Shown piece by piece: positions 50,259 to 59,134 of a stretch of DNA of 61,197 nucleotides. Below the pieces are notes generated by a model that did not search any database, was not told the origin of the DNA, and saw only the letters and a list, made by a program, of their open reading frames with translations. A program made the position numbers and the translations under genes. Origin of the DNA: Coriobacteriia bacterium (lineage in GTDB: Bacteria; Actinomycetota; Coriobacteriia; Anaerosomatales; JAAXUF01); NCBI GenBank assembly GCA_031292615.1, contig JARLGT010000111.1, positions 1 through 61,197 on the forward strand, read 5' to 3'. Each line of letters starts with the position of its first letter. The first letter of the stretch is position 1.

Positions 50259-52334
50259 ATGTCTGACACCAATCTCACCGATGCAGTAGAGAGCAAGGAA
50301 CATAAGCCCCGCGGCGGCGTCGCCTCCGATCCTCAACTCATCGTCGGCGCCATTCTCGATGCGCTTCGCAAACTCGACCCGCGTACGCTCTACCGCAATC
50401 CGGTCATGTTCGTTGTCGAGATCGGCAGCATCATCACCACGGCATACGCAATCGCCTCAGCCTCGAGCGGCGGCAAGGACCTGGGCTTCTTCGTCGCACT
50501 GGCGTTCTGGCTCTGGTTCACCGTCCTGTTCGCCAACTTCGCGGAGGCGATGGCCGAGGGACGTGGCAAGGCCCAGGCGGATGCGTTGCGCAGCTTGAGC
50601 ACCGACACCACCGCCAACCGTCTGGCGGCATCCGGCGATACCGAGATCGTGGCGGCCTCCGATCTTCGCCGAGGCGACACCGTCGTTGTCGTTGCCAACG
50701 AGATCATCCCTGGCGACGGCGACGTGATCGAGGGAATCGCCTCGGTCGACGAGTCCGCCATCACCGGCGAGTCGGCCCCGGTCATCCGCGAGAGCGGCGG
50801 CGACCGCAGCGCGGTAACTGGCGGCACGAAGGTCCTCTCGGACCGCATCGTCGTCCGCATCACGTCGGACCCGGGCCAGACGTTCCTCGACCGCATGATC
50901 GCGCTCGTCGAGGGCGCCAGCCGCCAGAAGACCCCAAACGAGATTGCGCTCGACATCCTGCTTATCGTGCTGACCATCATCTTCGTGCTCGTGGTCATGA
51001 CGCTGAAGACGTTCGCAATCTACTCGTCGGGTGATGTGTCCGTCAGCGTTCTCATCGCGCTCCTCGTCTGCCTCATCCCGACAACCATCGGCGGGCTTCT
51101 CTCGGCAATCGGTATCGCCGGCATGGACCGCCTCGTGCAGCGCAACGTGCTCGCGATGTCAGGGCGCGCGGTCGAGGCCGCGGGCGACGTGGACGTGTTG
51201 CTGCTCGACAAGACGGGCACCATCACCTTCGGCAACAGGCAGGCCGCCGAGTTCCTGCCAGTCTCGGGCGTCACCGAGACCGAGGTCGCCGACGCCGCGC
51301 AGCTCGCATCTCTCTCCGATGAGACGCCTGAGGGCCGCTCGATCGTCGTACTTGCCAAGCAGTTCGGCATCCGCGAGCGACATCTCGACGAGGCCACCAC
51401 GCAGTTCATCCCGTTTACGGCGCAGACGCGGATGAGCGGCATCGACATAGGCGACGAGCAGATCCGCAAGGGCGCAAGCGAGTCGGTGGCTACGTGGGTC
51501 GAGTCGCTTGGCGGTACCGCACCGGCCGATCTCGACGGACTGGTGCGCAGCGTGTCCGAGAAGGGCGGCACTCCGCTCGTGGTCTCGCGAGGCAACAAGG
51601 CGCTCGGCGTCATCCACCTGAAGGACATCGTCAAGGGCGGCATCCGCGAGCGCTTCGAGCAGCTTCGCGCGATGGGCATCCGCACGGTGATGATCACCGG
51701 CGACAACCCGATCACGGCGGCGGTCATCGCCAAGGAAGCCGGCGTGGACGACTTCCTTGCGCAAGCCACGCCCGAGACCAAAATGGAGCTCATCCGCAGG
51801 GAGCAGGGGAGCGGCAAGCTGGTCGCGATGACCGGCGATGGTACCAACGACGCGCCGGCGCTCGCTCAGGCCGATGTTGGCGTCGCGATGAACACAGGGA
51901 CGAGCGCTGCCAAGGAAGCCGGCAACATGGTCGACCTGGACTCCGACCCCACCAAGCTCATCGAGATCGTAGCCATCGGCAAGCAGCTGCTCATGACACG
52001 CGGCTCGCTGACGACGTTCTCCATCGCCAACGACGTTGCGAAGTACTTCGCGATCATTCCGGCGATGTTCATGGTGACGCACCCGGAGCTCGCCAAGCTC
52101 AACATCATGGGCCTGCACTCGCCCCAGAGCGCGATCATGAGCGCCGTCATCTTCAACGCGCTCATCATCGTGGCGCTCATCCCGCTGGCGCTCAAAGGCG
52201 TCAAGTACCGGCCGGTGGGCGCGGGCGCACTCCTTCGCCGCAATCTGCTGATCTACGGGCTCGGCGGAATCATCTTGCCGTTCATCGGCATCAAGCTGAT
52301 CGATGTCATCCTCGTCGCATTCCACCTCGGTTAG
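50259..52334 (+). CDS. kdpB: Potassium-transporting ATPase subunit KdpB
   Basis: The P1A-type ATPase subunit that drives K+ uptake. The 691-residue protein has ITGESAPV near residue 168 in the actuator domain, [10 protein letters not shown] (phosphorylated Asp near 317), the KGAS nucleotide-binding motif, [20 protein letters not shown] near 526, and [23 protein letters not shown]-type sequence typical of KdpB. Seven helices. GGAGG precedes the ATG; it follows kdpA by nine bases. Confidence 0.97.
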   Translation: MSDTNLTDAVESKEHKPRGGVASDPQLIVGAILDALRKLDPRTLYRNPVMFVVEIGSIITTAYAIASASSGGKDLGFFVALAFWLWFTVLFANFAEAMAEGRGKAQADALRSLSTDTTANRLAASGDTEIVAASDLRRGDTVVVVANEIIPGDGDVIEGIASVDESAITGESAPVIRESGGDRSAVTGGTKVLSDRIVVRITSDPGQTFLDRMIALVEGASRQKTPNEIALDILLIVLTIIFVLVVMTLKTFAIYSSGDVSVSVLIALLVCLIPTTIGGLLSAIGIAGMDRLVQRNVLAMSGRAVEAAGDVDVLLLDKTGTITFGNRQAAEFLPVSGVTETEVADAAQLASLSDETPEGRSIVVLAKQFGIRERHLDEATTQFIPFTAQTRMSGIDIGDEQIRKGASESVATWVESLGGTAPADLDGLVRSVSEKGGTPLVVSRGNKALGVIHLKDIVKGGIRERFEQLRAMGIRTVMITGDNPITAAVIAKEAGVDDFLAQATPETKMELIRREQGSGKLVAMTGDGTNDAPALAQADVGVAMNTGTSAAKEAGNMVDLDSDPTKLIEIVAIGKQLLMTRGSLTTFSIANDVAKYFAIIPAMFMVTHPELAKLNIMGLHSPQSAIMSAVIFNALIIVALIPLALKGVKYRPVGAGALLRRNLLIYGLGGIILPFIGIKLIDVILVAFHLG

Positions 52335-52343
52335 GAGACCGGC

Positions 52344-52919
52344 ATGAGACGCGCACTTCTTATCTCGCTTCGCATGGCGGTTGTGACCGTCGTCCTGACC
52401 GGCCTGATCTATCCGCTCGTGGTGTGGGGCATCGGCGCCGTTCTCTTCCCCAAGCAGGCCGCCGGCAGTCTCGTCACCAACCAAAGCGGCACCGTGATTG
52501 GTTCTACGCTCATCGCTCAGTCCTTCACTGCCGACAAGTACTTCCACCCGCGTCCGTCCGCGGCCGGTACCAACGGATACGACCCGATGGCCTCGGGTGC
52601 GAGTAACCTCGGGCCGACCAACGCCAAGCTGGTCGACAACGTGAAGCGGCTGGTCGGCCTGGCCGAGCGTGCGGATCACATCAAGCCAGGCTCCGTCCCG
52701 ATCGACATGGTTACCAGCTCGGGCAGCGGGCTAGACCCCGACATCTCGCCGGACAACGCAGCCCTGCAGGTTGCTCGCGTCGCCCAGGCGCGAGCGCTGA
52801 CGCAAGACGCGGTCAAGCAGCTCGTGGCGAGGTATACGTCCGGGCGCGACCTCGGGTTCCTCGGCGAGCCTCGGGTCAACGTGCTTGAGCTCAACCTAGC
52901 CTTGGACCAGGCGAAGTAA
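52344..52919 (+). CDS. kdpC: Potassium-transporting ATPase subunit KdpC
   Basis: A 191-residue single-span subunit that aids ATP binding and complex assembly. N-terminal helix (MAVVTVVLTGLIYPLVVWGI), then the extracytoplasmic domain with FTADKYFHPRPSAAG, GASNLGPTNAKL, SGSGLDPDISPDNAALQVARVA and NVLELNLAL. The TAA overlaps the next ATG (TAATG), coupling it to the KdpD-like gene downstream. Confidence 0.97.
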   Translation: MRRALLISLRMAVVTVVLTGLIYPLVVWGIGAVLFPKQAAGSLVTNQSGTVIGSTLIAQSFTADKYFHPRPSAAGTNGYDPMASGASNLGPTNAKLVDNVKRLVGLAERADHIKPGSVPIDMVTSSGSGLDPDISPDNAALQVARVAQARALTQDAVKQLVARYTSGRDLGFLGEPRVNVLELNLALDQAK

Positions 52920-53608
52920 TGGCTGACAGCGAGAGCCGGTGCGCTGCGCCTCGCGGGACGCACCGGCTCTATCTCGGATACGCCCCAGGTGTGGGGAAGA
53001 CCTACGCGATGCTCGTCGAGGCCAGGCTGCGTGCGGCGCGAGGCGAAGGCGTGGTCGTAGGCTACCTGGGGCCGCATGTCCGGCCTGAAACAAAGAAGCT
53101 GTCCGAAGGCATGGAGACAATCGCACCATTGCGTGTCGTTTACCACGGCAGCGAGTTCGCCGAGCTGGACACCGATGCCGTCGTCGCCCGGCATCCGGAA
53201 TGGGCCGTGATCGACGAACTTGCGCATTCGAACGTGCCGGGGATGGAGTGTGAAAAACGATGGCAGTGTGTCGAGCAGATTCTCAATGCGGGGATTGGCG
53301 TGCTCTCGACGCTCAACGTACAGCATGTCGAGAGTCTCAACGACTACGTCTATCAGGTGAGTGGCGTTCGCGTCGCCGAGACAATCCCGGATGAGTTCGT
53401 CGACGCGGCTGATGTGATTGTGGTCGACATCGACCCGGAGGATCTGCTCGTCCGCCTCAAGCATGGCGCGGTGATGCCCGCTGATGAGGTCCGGCCAGCG
53501 CTCATGCATTTCTTCCGGAAGCGCACGCTCGTGGCGCTGCGCGAGCGGGCGTTGGCGGTCCGCTCTTCACATTCGCGGATCATAGGTAGCGTCTGTGACG
53601 AGTCGTGA
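52919..53608 (+). CDS. Stand-alone KdpD N-terminal sensor domain (no USP)
   Basis: A 229-residue protein equal to the KdpD N-terminal domain: Walker A LGYAPGVGKTYAML near residues 19-31, VVVGYLGPHVRPET, YHGSEFAELDTDAVVARHP, VIDELAHSNVPG, LSTLNVQHVESLNDYVYQ and the helix MHFFRKRTLVALRERAL. In whole KdpD this part is joined to USP and kinase domains. Here it ends shortly after, without USP. It is translationally coupled to kdpC and is a paralogue of the gene that follows. Confidence 0.88.
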   Translation: MADSESRCAAPRGTHRLYLGYAPGVGKTYAMLVEARLRAARGEGVVVGYLGPHVRPETKKLSEGMETIAPLRVVYHGSEFAELDTDAVVARHPEWAVIDELAHSNVPGMECEKRWQCVEQILNAGIGVLSTLNVQHVESLNDYVYQVSGVRVAETIPDEFVDAADVIVVDIDPEDLLVRLKHGAVMPADEVRPALMHFFRKRTLVALRERALAVRSSHSRIIGSVCDES

Positions 53609-53662
53609 TGGGCTTTTGCGCTATCGTGACCGATGGCTGGTGCCTACGACGGGAGGACGAGT

Positions 53663-54772
53663 TTGACCGCGGATAGCTTGGGCAAGCCGGGCTGCCACAA
53701 GGTGTTTCTGGGTTACGCCGCCGGCGTCGGCAAGACATACACGATGCTCGCCGAGGCCCAGCGTCGCCGTGCGCGCGGCGAGGACATCGTGATCGGCTAC
53801 GTCGAGCCGCACCTGCGCCCAGATACGCTTGCAATGGTCGAGGGTCTCGAGATCGTGCCGCCGAAGCTCATCGACTACCACGGCGCTACTTTCACGGAGC
53901 TCGATACCGACGCGGTCATAGCGCGACATCCCAAGAGCGTGCTCGTCGACGAGCTGGCGCACACCAACGTGCCGGGCACTCGACACGAGAAGCGCTGGCA
54001 GTCGGTTGAGGAGCTTCTCGACGCCGGGATCAATGTGCTCTCGACCGTCAACGTGCAGCACCTTGAGAGCCTGAACGACACGGTGTGTACGATCACCGGC
54101 GTGTGCGTGCGAGAGACGGTGCCCGACCGAGTCTTGGACCAGGCTGATGAGGTCGAACTCGTCGACGTGCCACCCGACGCGCTGATCAACCGTTTGCGTC
54201 GGGGCGCGATCTACGCGCCCGACAAGGTGGACCAGGCACTCAGCAACTTCTTCCGCCGAGGCAACCTCGTTGCACTTCGCGAGATGGCGCTCCGTAAGGC
54301 CGCCGAGGAAGTCGACGACGACCTGGAGGAGTTCATCGCCTCGCACGACGTCGACAAGACGTGGGGAGCGGTAGATCGAGTGTTGGTCGCCGTCACAGCG
54401 CGCAAGCAGAGCGCGAAGTTGGTGCGCCGAGGCTTTCAACTCGCGCACAGGCTCGACGGGGACATGTGGGTCATTCTGGTCAAGCCGGCCGCCGTACTTC
54501 TCGGCGCGGGCGAGCAAGAGGCGGTCGACGAGATCCGAGCCCTGACCGAGGAGCTCACTGGCAACTTCATCGAGGTGAGCAGCGAAGACACCGCGACCGG
54601 CATCATCGAGTTCGCGCGCTCGCATCAGATCACGTTCATCGTGATGGGCCAGTCAGTGCGTGGGCGGCTCGACGAGATCCTTCACGGGTCCATCGTCAAC
54701 CGCATCATGCGCGAGACTCGCAATATCGACGTAGTCATTGTTGCCGAGTCGAACTCGACCGAGCCGCAGTAG
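53663..54772 (+). CDS. KdpD N-terminal sensor domain with USP domain
   Basis: The TTG at 53663 has GGGAGG six bases before it; the ATG at 53633 has none. The product (about 369 residues) repeats the KdpD N-terminal domain (GYAAGVGKTYTML, VEPHLRPDT, VDELAHTNVPG, LSTVNVQHLESLND) and adds a universal-stress (USP) domain from about residue 235 (VDRVLVAVTARKQSAKLVRRG, ITFIVMGQSVRGRLDEILHGSIVNRI). Membrane and kinase parts are absent. It probably joins the kinase half encoded at 45754 to form a functional split KdpD. Confidence 0.88.
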   Translation: MTADSLGKPGCHKVFLGYAAGVGKTYTMLAEAQRRRARGEDIVIGYVEPHLRPDTLAMVEGLEIVPPKLIDYHGATFTELDTDAVIARHPKSVLVDELAHTNVPGTRHEKRWQSVEELLDAGINVLSTVNVQHLESLNDTVCTITGVCVRETVPDRVLDQADEVELVDVPPDALINRLRRGAIYAPDKVDQALSNFFRRGNLVALREMALRKAAEEVDDDLEEFIASHDVDKTWGAVDRVLVAVTARKQSAKLVRRGFQLAHRLDGDMWVILVKPAAVLLGAGEQEAVDEIRALTEELTGNFIEVSSEDTATGIIEFARSHQITFIVMGQSVRGRLDEILHGSIVNRIMRETRNIDVVIVAESNSTEPQ

Positions 54773-54828
54773 GGCGAGGCGGGTCCGGCTTCAGCTCGGT
54801 GTTTTGTTGCGTTGCAATCAGAACGAGA

Positions 54829-54858
54829 AAGGACCTCGGCACACTCGCCGAGGTCCTT
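54829..54858. terminator. Bidirectional terminator between the kdp locus and collagen-like gene
   Basis: A 12-base perfect stem (AAGGACCTCGGC / GCCGAGGTCCTT) with a six-base loop; the plus side ends in TTCTT and the minus side in TTTCTCG. It lies between the convergent ends of the KdpD-like gene and the collagen-like gene and can serve both. Confidence 0.85.
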
Positions 54859-54879
54859 CTTGAGTCAGAAACGAACAGC

Positions 54880-56232
54880 TTAGAAGTTGTTCCAGTGGTT
54901 GGTGTTGTCGTGCGTCCACGTCTGGTTCGAGTAGCCAGTGCCGGTCGGTCCTTGGAACTCGATCCCCGTGCTCGTGATCTTCATCGAGTAGTTGTGACCG
55001 GCGCCGCCGGGGCCGTTCCAGCTGACCGTACCGTCACCGTTGTCGGTGAGGCCCACGCCAGCGGTACCAGTGTCGCCGCGAGAGCCACTGTCTCCACGGG
55101 CACCCTGAATGCCTTGGTAGCCAGTGTCGCCACGTGCGCCTGCCACTCCGGCAGTACCAGTATCGCCCTTGGCGCCCTGATAGCCCTGATAGCCCTGGAC
55201 ACCGGTGTCTCCGCGGTCGCCCTTGGTACCCTGCAGGCCCATCGAACCTGCGAGGCCCTGTGCGCCCTGATAGCCCTGCGTGCCTTGGTCGCCCTTCAGG
55301 CCCTGGAAGCCCTGAATTCCGGCGAGACCCTGCGCGCCCTGGACGCCCGTATCTCCGTGGTCGCCCTTGAGACCCTGGGGACCCATGAATCCTGCAAGAC
55401 CCTGCGGGCCTGCGTCACCGTGGTCGCCCTTGGAGCCCTGAAGACCCTGGAAGCCCTGGAAGCCTTGAAGACCCTGATCGCCCTGAGCACCCTGATCGCC
55501 CTTGGAACCCTGAGCGCCCTGAACGCCGCGATCGCCTTGGTCACCGCGATCGCCTTGGTCGCCCTTCAGGCCCTGGAGACCCATGAAGCCCGCGAGACCC
55601 TGCGAGCCTTGATCGCCCTGAGCCCCTTGGTCGCCTCGGAGACCTGGGAAGCCCTGGTCGCCCTTGTCGCCCTTGGAACCCTGCGAGCCATCATTGCCCT
55701 GCGAGCCCGTCCAACCCTGGTCGCCTTTGTCGCCCTTGGAGCCTTGCGAGCCTTGATCGCCCGCCGAGCCCTGGTCGCCCTTGTCGCCTTGGTTGCCCTT
55801 GTCGCCGGGCAGGCCCTGCCAACCCTGGTCGCCTTGGTCGCCCTTGTCGCCCTTCGAGCCCTGCCAGCCGGCAGTACCCGTCGAGCCAGCCGCACCGGCA
55901 GGCCCCTGAGCGCCAGTTGCGCCAGTCTCACCCGTGGCGCCGAGAGCACCGGTTGCACCGGTGTCTCCCTTGTCGCCCTTCACGCCCTGCGCACCGGACA
56001 GACCTGCGGAGCCCCAGGCGATTCTTGACTCGCCCTTTTTGAGCTTAGCGGTCTTTCCAGTGAGGACGCGTAGAACACCGGTCTTCTTGTTGTACGCAGC
56101 CGATATGCTGCCGTTCGCTGCGAAGGCGCCGGTCGAGGCAAGCAGAACCGCGACTAGAGCAGACACAATCGCAATCGTTATCGCCTTGGATCCGAACGCC
56201 TTGCGCGCAATATCCCCAGCTTTGGAGAACAT
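54880..56232 (-). CDS. Secreted collagen-like Gly-X-Y protein (first paralogue)
   Basis: A 450-residue protein in four parts. A basic N-terminus and helix (AITIAIVSALVAVLLAS, ending AFA) form a signal peptide. Residues about 40-73 are a conserved cap (NGSISAAYNKKTGVLRVL, LKKGESRIAW). About 320 residues of uninterrupted Gly-X-Y follow, rich in GDKGDQG, GFQGLQG and GLAGFMGPQG, with Gln frequent at Y and few prolines. A 60-residue C-terminal domain (GLTDNGDGTVSW, GYSNQTWTHD) is probably the trimer-forming head. No sortase signal is present. A sigma-28-type promoter lies about 140 bases upstream. Confidence 0.88.
   Translation of the reverse strand: MFSKAGDIARKAFGSKAITIAIVSALVAVLLASTGAFAANGSISAAYNKKTGVLRVLTGKTAKLKKGESRIAWGSAGLSGAQGVKGDKGDTGATGALGATGETGATGAQGPAGAAGSTGTAGWQGSKGDKGDQGDQGWQGLPGDKGNQGDKGDQGSAGDQGSQGSKGDKGDQGWTGSQGNDGSQGSKGDKGDQGFPGLRGDQGAQGDQGSQGLAGFMGLQGLKGDQGDRGDQGDRGVQGAQGSKGDQGAQGDQGLQGFQGFQGLQGSKGDHGDAGPQGLAGFMGPQGLKGDHGDTGVQGAQGLAGIQGFQGLKGDQGTQGYQGAQGLAGSMGLQGTKGDRGDTGVQGYQGYQGAKGDTGTAGVAGARGDTGYQGIQGARGDSGSRGDTGTAGVGLTDNGDGTVSWNGPGGAGHNYSMKITSTGIEFQGPTGTGYSNQTWTHDNTNHWNNF
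55051..56013 (-). repeat. Collagen-type Gly-X-Y coding repeat (first paralogue)
   Basis: About 107 consecutive Gly-X-Y triplets give a 9-base-period DNA repeat with many near-identical 18- and 27-base units (GCCCTTGTCGCCCTTGG and similar). The repeat makes long spurious open frames on the other strand and is likely prone to length change. Confidence 0.85.
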
Positions 56233-56542
56233 CCCCCACTCCCTCCCACGACCACCCCGGTCCGGGAGGGCGGCTTTGTTGGCCCACGCATGATCCCTGC
56301 TGGCCTAGCCGTACACCGTCTGGCGCACTCGATCCGGCGAATGCGCAGGGACGGACTTGGAACACAACTCTATATAACATATCGGCAGCTAGCGCGGTTA
56401 CTTTAGCGCCATCTGCGGGGCCATCGGGAAGAACGTACGAATCGGCGCGACCCAGTCTCCCCACTGGCCGTCACGTCTCGCCCCCTATCTCACCCGTTAC
56501 CCGCCAGATGGGTTCTCGAAACTTGCGAGGCTGTGTTGGAGG
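56233..56542. other. Intergenic region upstream of the first collagen-like gene
   Basis: It holds the 5' leader of the collagen-like gene (about 140 bases), its sigma-28-type promoter at 56379-56405, and, further upstream, the 3' side of the lipoprotein gene. Only a weak ACCC/GGGT hairpin is seen after the lipoprotein stop. No small gene or known riboswitch is recognised. Confidence 0.6.
56379..56405 (-). promoter_or_regulatory. Sigma-28 (FliA/SigD-type) promoter of the first collagen-like gene
   Basis: On the minus strand TAAAGTAA, an 11-base spacer and GCCGATAT match the flagellar sigma-28 consensus TAAAGTTT-N11-GCCGATAA at 13 of 16 positions with exact spacing. The paralogous gene has the same element. 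Confidence 0.78.
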
Positions 56543-57403
56543 CTACTGGTGGGTGCCGGGGACGAATCCGTCGGCCGCGGTTGGTCCAGCCTGCACGTCG
56601 ATCGCGAATCCTCCGCCCAGCGAGTACAGCAGTCGACTGTTCAGGTACACGAACGCGCCTGCCGGATACTGCTTCATCGAGCCTGCGTAACCTACGGCGA
56701 TGTACGGCGCCCCAGCAATGACGTTCTGGCCCGTCGACGACTTGAAGTCGGACAGCTGCTGGGCCGTCGGCACGACGCGTGTGAAGTCGACCGCGAAGCC
56801 CTCGGATCCGGCCGAGCCTGACGCGATAAGCGATACGGCCTGGTTGCGGGTTATCCCGGCCCAGTCCCAAGCCTTGGCATACCGCTGAATCGTCGAGGTG
56901 GGGTAGTTCTTCCACACATCGGCGGAACTGGTTGGCTCCGGGGAGAGCCACGTGATCTTCGACTGAGGCGTGATGTTCGGGAAGTTCTTGAGGGCCGGCA
57001 GCGCTCCGTCTTCCGCGCTCGCGCGATTCTTCGCCCACGTGGTGTCCTCAAGCTTGCGGAAGTAGCGGTTGGTTGTGGCTGCGGCCGCGTCGCGCGTGTC
57101 GAGTTCCGTGCTATCGAGCTTGGTTATGTCGATGACGTGGATGAGCTGGCCCTGCGTGATCGAGAGTTTGTCGGTGCCGATGACGCTGTATGTCACGGCG
57201 TTGCTGCCACTTGAGTCTGCCACAGGCAGCACCAGTTGGGTGTCCGAGATGAACTCGTAGGGCTGGCCCGTCACGTCCTCGTACCACGTGCCATGCAACC
57301 TGGACGCAGTCATCTTCTCGGGAGAGCACGCTGTCATTGCGAGGCACGCAGTTGCCAGTAGGGCGGCCGCAAGCAGGAGGCGAAACATCTTGCGTGAGGA
57401 CAT
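56543..57403 (-). CDS. Lipoprotein between the collagen-like genes
   Basis: The ATG at 57403 has AAGGGAA before it. The 286-residue product has a lipoprotein signal with lipobox LAMTAC (Cys26; an earlier Cys20 is also possible). The first domain (HGTWYEDVTGQPYEFISDTQL) resembles a small beta-barrel, lipocalin-like lipoprotein module; the rest (ITPQSKITWLSPEP, VYLNSRLLYSLGGGF) is not recognised. It sits between two collagen paralogues on the same strand, so it may belong to the same surface structure. No sigma-28 site is seen before it. Confidence 0.72.
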   Translation of the reverse strand: MSSRKMFRLLLAAALLATACLAMTACSPEKMTASRLHGTWYEDVTGQPYEFISDTQLVLPVADSSGSNAVTYSVIGTDKLSITQGQLIHVIDITKLDSTELDTRDAAAATTNRYFRKLEDTTWAKNRASAEDGALPALKNFPNITPQSKITWLSPEPTSSADVWKNYPTSTIQRYAKAWDWAGITRNQAVSLIASGSAGSEGFAVDFTRVVPTAQQLSDFKSSTGQNVIAGAPYIAVGYAGSMKQYPAGAFVYLNSRLLYSLGGGFAIDVQAGPTAADGFVPGTHQ

Positions 57404-57509
57404 GTCGTTCCCTTCGTGCCGTAAGCATGCATGACGCGGTGTCCAAAGCGTAGCAGGAAGCGGCGCCTCTGTGGCGCCTCTCGGCGGCGGAATCCCGAGA
57501 CGAAAAAGA

Positions 57510-57538
57510 GCGGGCCCCGGCATCTTGCCGGGGCCCGC
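57510..57538 (-). terminator. Rho-independent terminator of the second collagen-like gene
   Basis: A 12-base perfect GC stem (GCGGGCCCCGGC / GCCGGGGCCCGC) with a five-base loop; on the minus strand it is followed by TCTTTTTCG. It lies 22 bases after the collagen-like stop, and the lipoprotein gene begins about 100 bases later. Confidence 0.9.
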
Positions 57539-57559
57539 ATGCGATTGACGCTCGAACTA

Positions 57560-58957
57560 CTAGAAGTTGCTCCAGTGATTGGTGGTGTCGTGCGTCCACG
57601 TCTGGTTGGAGTAGCCCGTGCCGGATGGCCCGTGGAACTCGATTCCGGAGCTCGTGATGCGCATCGAGTAGCTGTGGTTGGGTCCGTACCAAGAGACCGT
57701 CCCATCGCCGTTGTCGGTCAGGCCGACACCAGCAGTACCTGTGTCTCCGCGCGAGCCCTGGTCGCCACGGTCACCCTTGAGGCCCTGGATGCCCTGGTCG
57801 CCACGGTCACCCTTCGGGCCAGCGGTGCCGGTGTCACCCTTGGCGCCCTGATAGCCCTGGAAGCCTTGGACACCCTGGTCGCCCCGGTCACCCTTGAGGC
57901 CCTGAAGGCCCTGAATGCCCTGGAAGCCCTGCAAACCCTGGAAGCCCTGGATGCCCTGGTCACCCTTGTCACCCTTTAGACCCTGGAGACCCTGGAGGCC
58001 CTGGAAGCCCTGAGCACCCTGAGCACCCTGGTCGCCTCGATCACCCTTCAGACCCTGTGGGCCCATGAGCCCCGCAAGGCCCTGCGGACCCTGGTCGCCT
58101 TGGTCGCCCTTGTCGCCCTGCAGCCCTGGGAAGCCCTGGAAGCCGCGGTCGCCCTGGGCACCCTGGTCGCCCTTGTCACCCTTGAGGCCCTGGAAGCCCT
58201 GAAGGCCCTGGGCACCCTGGTCGCCCTGGTCGCCTTTGTCGCCCTTGAGACCTTGGAAGCCCTGCGGACCCTGAGCGCCCTGGTCGCCCTTATCGCCTTG
58301 GTAGCCGCGGTCGCCCTGGGCACCTTGGTCACCCTTGTCGCCCTTTAGCCCCTGCGGGCCCATGAGTCCCGCAAGGCCCTGGGCACCCTGGTCGCCCTTG
58401 TCGCCCTTGTCGCCCTGCAGGCCCGGGAACCCCTGGAACCCCTGATCGCCCTTGTCACCCTTGTCGCCACGGTCGCCCTTGTCGCCCTGGAAACCCTGGT
58501 CGCCACGGTCGCCCTTGTCGCCTTTGTCGCCCTGCCAGCCGGGGGTGCCGGTTGCGCCTTGGTCACCGCGCTCGCCCTTGGGGCCCTGGAAGCCGATCGT
58601 ACCGGTTGCCCCTGTCGCGCCAGCCGGACCGGCAGGACCGGTAGCGCCAGTCGCACCCGTCGGGCCCACCGGGCCCTGCGCGCCCTGGTCGCCCTTCTCG
58701 CCCTTGTCACCCTTGTCACCTTGGGTGCCTGCGAGGTTCCAGGCGATGCGCGTTTCGCCCTTCTTGAGCTTGGGTGTCTTGCCGGTGAGAACGCGCACCA
58801 CGCCGGTCTTCTTGTTGTAGGCAGCAGAGATGCTGCCGTTGGCAGCGAGTGCGCTGGTTGTCGCAAGCAGGATTGCGAGAACCGCAGACACAATCACCAC
58901 CGATAGTGCTTTGGATCCAAATGCTCGACGTGCAGCCCCACTAGCTCTTGCCAGCAT
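57560..58957 (-). CDS. Secreted collagen-like Gly-X-Y protein (second paralogue)
   Basis: The ATG at 58957 has GGGAGGGG before it; the longer frame from 59092 is 5' leader. The 465-residue protein has the same plan as its neighbour: signal helix (VVIVSAVLAILLATTSALA), cap with NGSISAAYNKKTGVVRVL, about 330 residues of Gly-X-Y rich in GDKGDKGDQG and GFQGLQG, and a C-terminal head (GLTDNGDGTVSWYG, GYSNQTWTHD) nearly identical to the first paralogue. The first triplets hold more Pro (GPVGPTGATGATGPAG). The two proteins could form hetero-trimers. A sigma-28-type promoter lies about 150 bases upstream. Confidence 0.88.
   Translation of the reverse strand: MLARASGAARRAFGSKALSVVIVSAVLAILLATTSALAANGSISAAYNKKTGVVRVLTGKTPKLKKGETRIAWNLAGTQGDKGDKGEKGDQGAQGPVGPTGATGATGPAGPAGATGATGTIGFQGPKGERGDQGATGTPGWQGDKGDKGDRGDQGFQGDKGDRGDKGDKGDQGFQGFPGLQGDKGDKGDQGAQGLAGLMGPQGLKGDKGDQGAQGDRGYQGDKGDQGAQGPQGFQGLKGDKGDQGDQGAQGLQGFQGLKGDKGDQGAQGDRGFQGFPGLQGDKGDQGDQGPQGLAGLMGPQGLKGDRGDQGAQGAQGFQGLQGLQGLKGDKGDQGIQGFQGLQGFQGIQGLQGLKGDRGDQGVQGFQGYQGAKGDTGTAGPKGDRGDQGIQGLKGDRGDQGSRGDTGTAGVGLTDNGDGTVSWYGPNHSYSMRITSSGIEFHGPSGTGYSNQTWTHDTTNHWSNF
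57740..58729 (-). repeat. Collagen-type Gly-X-Y coding repeat (second paralogue)
   Basis: About 110 consecutive triplets, dominated by codons for GDKGDQG and GFQGLQG; several 27- to 45-base units recur almost unchanged (for example around GLMGPQGLKGD, twice). It shares units with the first paralogue, so recombination between the two genes is possible. Confidence 0.85.
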
Positions 58958-59107
58958 CGCTAACTCCCCTCCCGCGGCGCCACCCGATCCCACGAACGGC
59001 GTCCTGTCCCATCTTTGAAACCAGCGCCTGCCATACGTCAGACAGTCGCTCGCGCGTATGCGCGGAAGGAATGTACTCAGTGCGGACTGCATACACTCCC
59101 ATATTGG

Positions 59108-59134
59108 CTATCGGCTCTTACCCATCATACTTTA
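59108..59134 (-). promoter_or_regulatory. Sigma-28 (FliA/SigD-type) promoter of the second collagen-like gene
   Basis: On the minus strand TAAAGTAT, 11 bases, then GCCGATAG: 14 of 16 matches to the flagellar sigma-28 consensus with exact spacing. The start codon is about 150 bases further on. Confidence 0.8.

Noticed and set aside
51159-52679. 506-codon open frame antisense to kdpB/kdpC
   Set aside because: It mirrors the codon bias of intact kdpB and kdpC; no ribosome site and no family pattern.
54361-56028. 555-codon plus-strand frame across the collagen-like gene
   Set aside because: It is the complement of the Gly-X-Y repeat and gives an Ala/Leu/Thr-rich periodic peptide; the minus-strand frame has a signal peptide, start and terminator.
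55051-58729. Possible CRISPR or tandem-repeat array
   Set aside because: The period is 9 bases and in frame with Gly-X-Y codons; there are no spacers.
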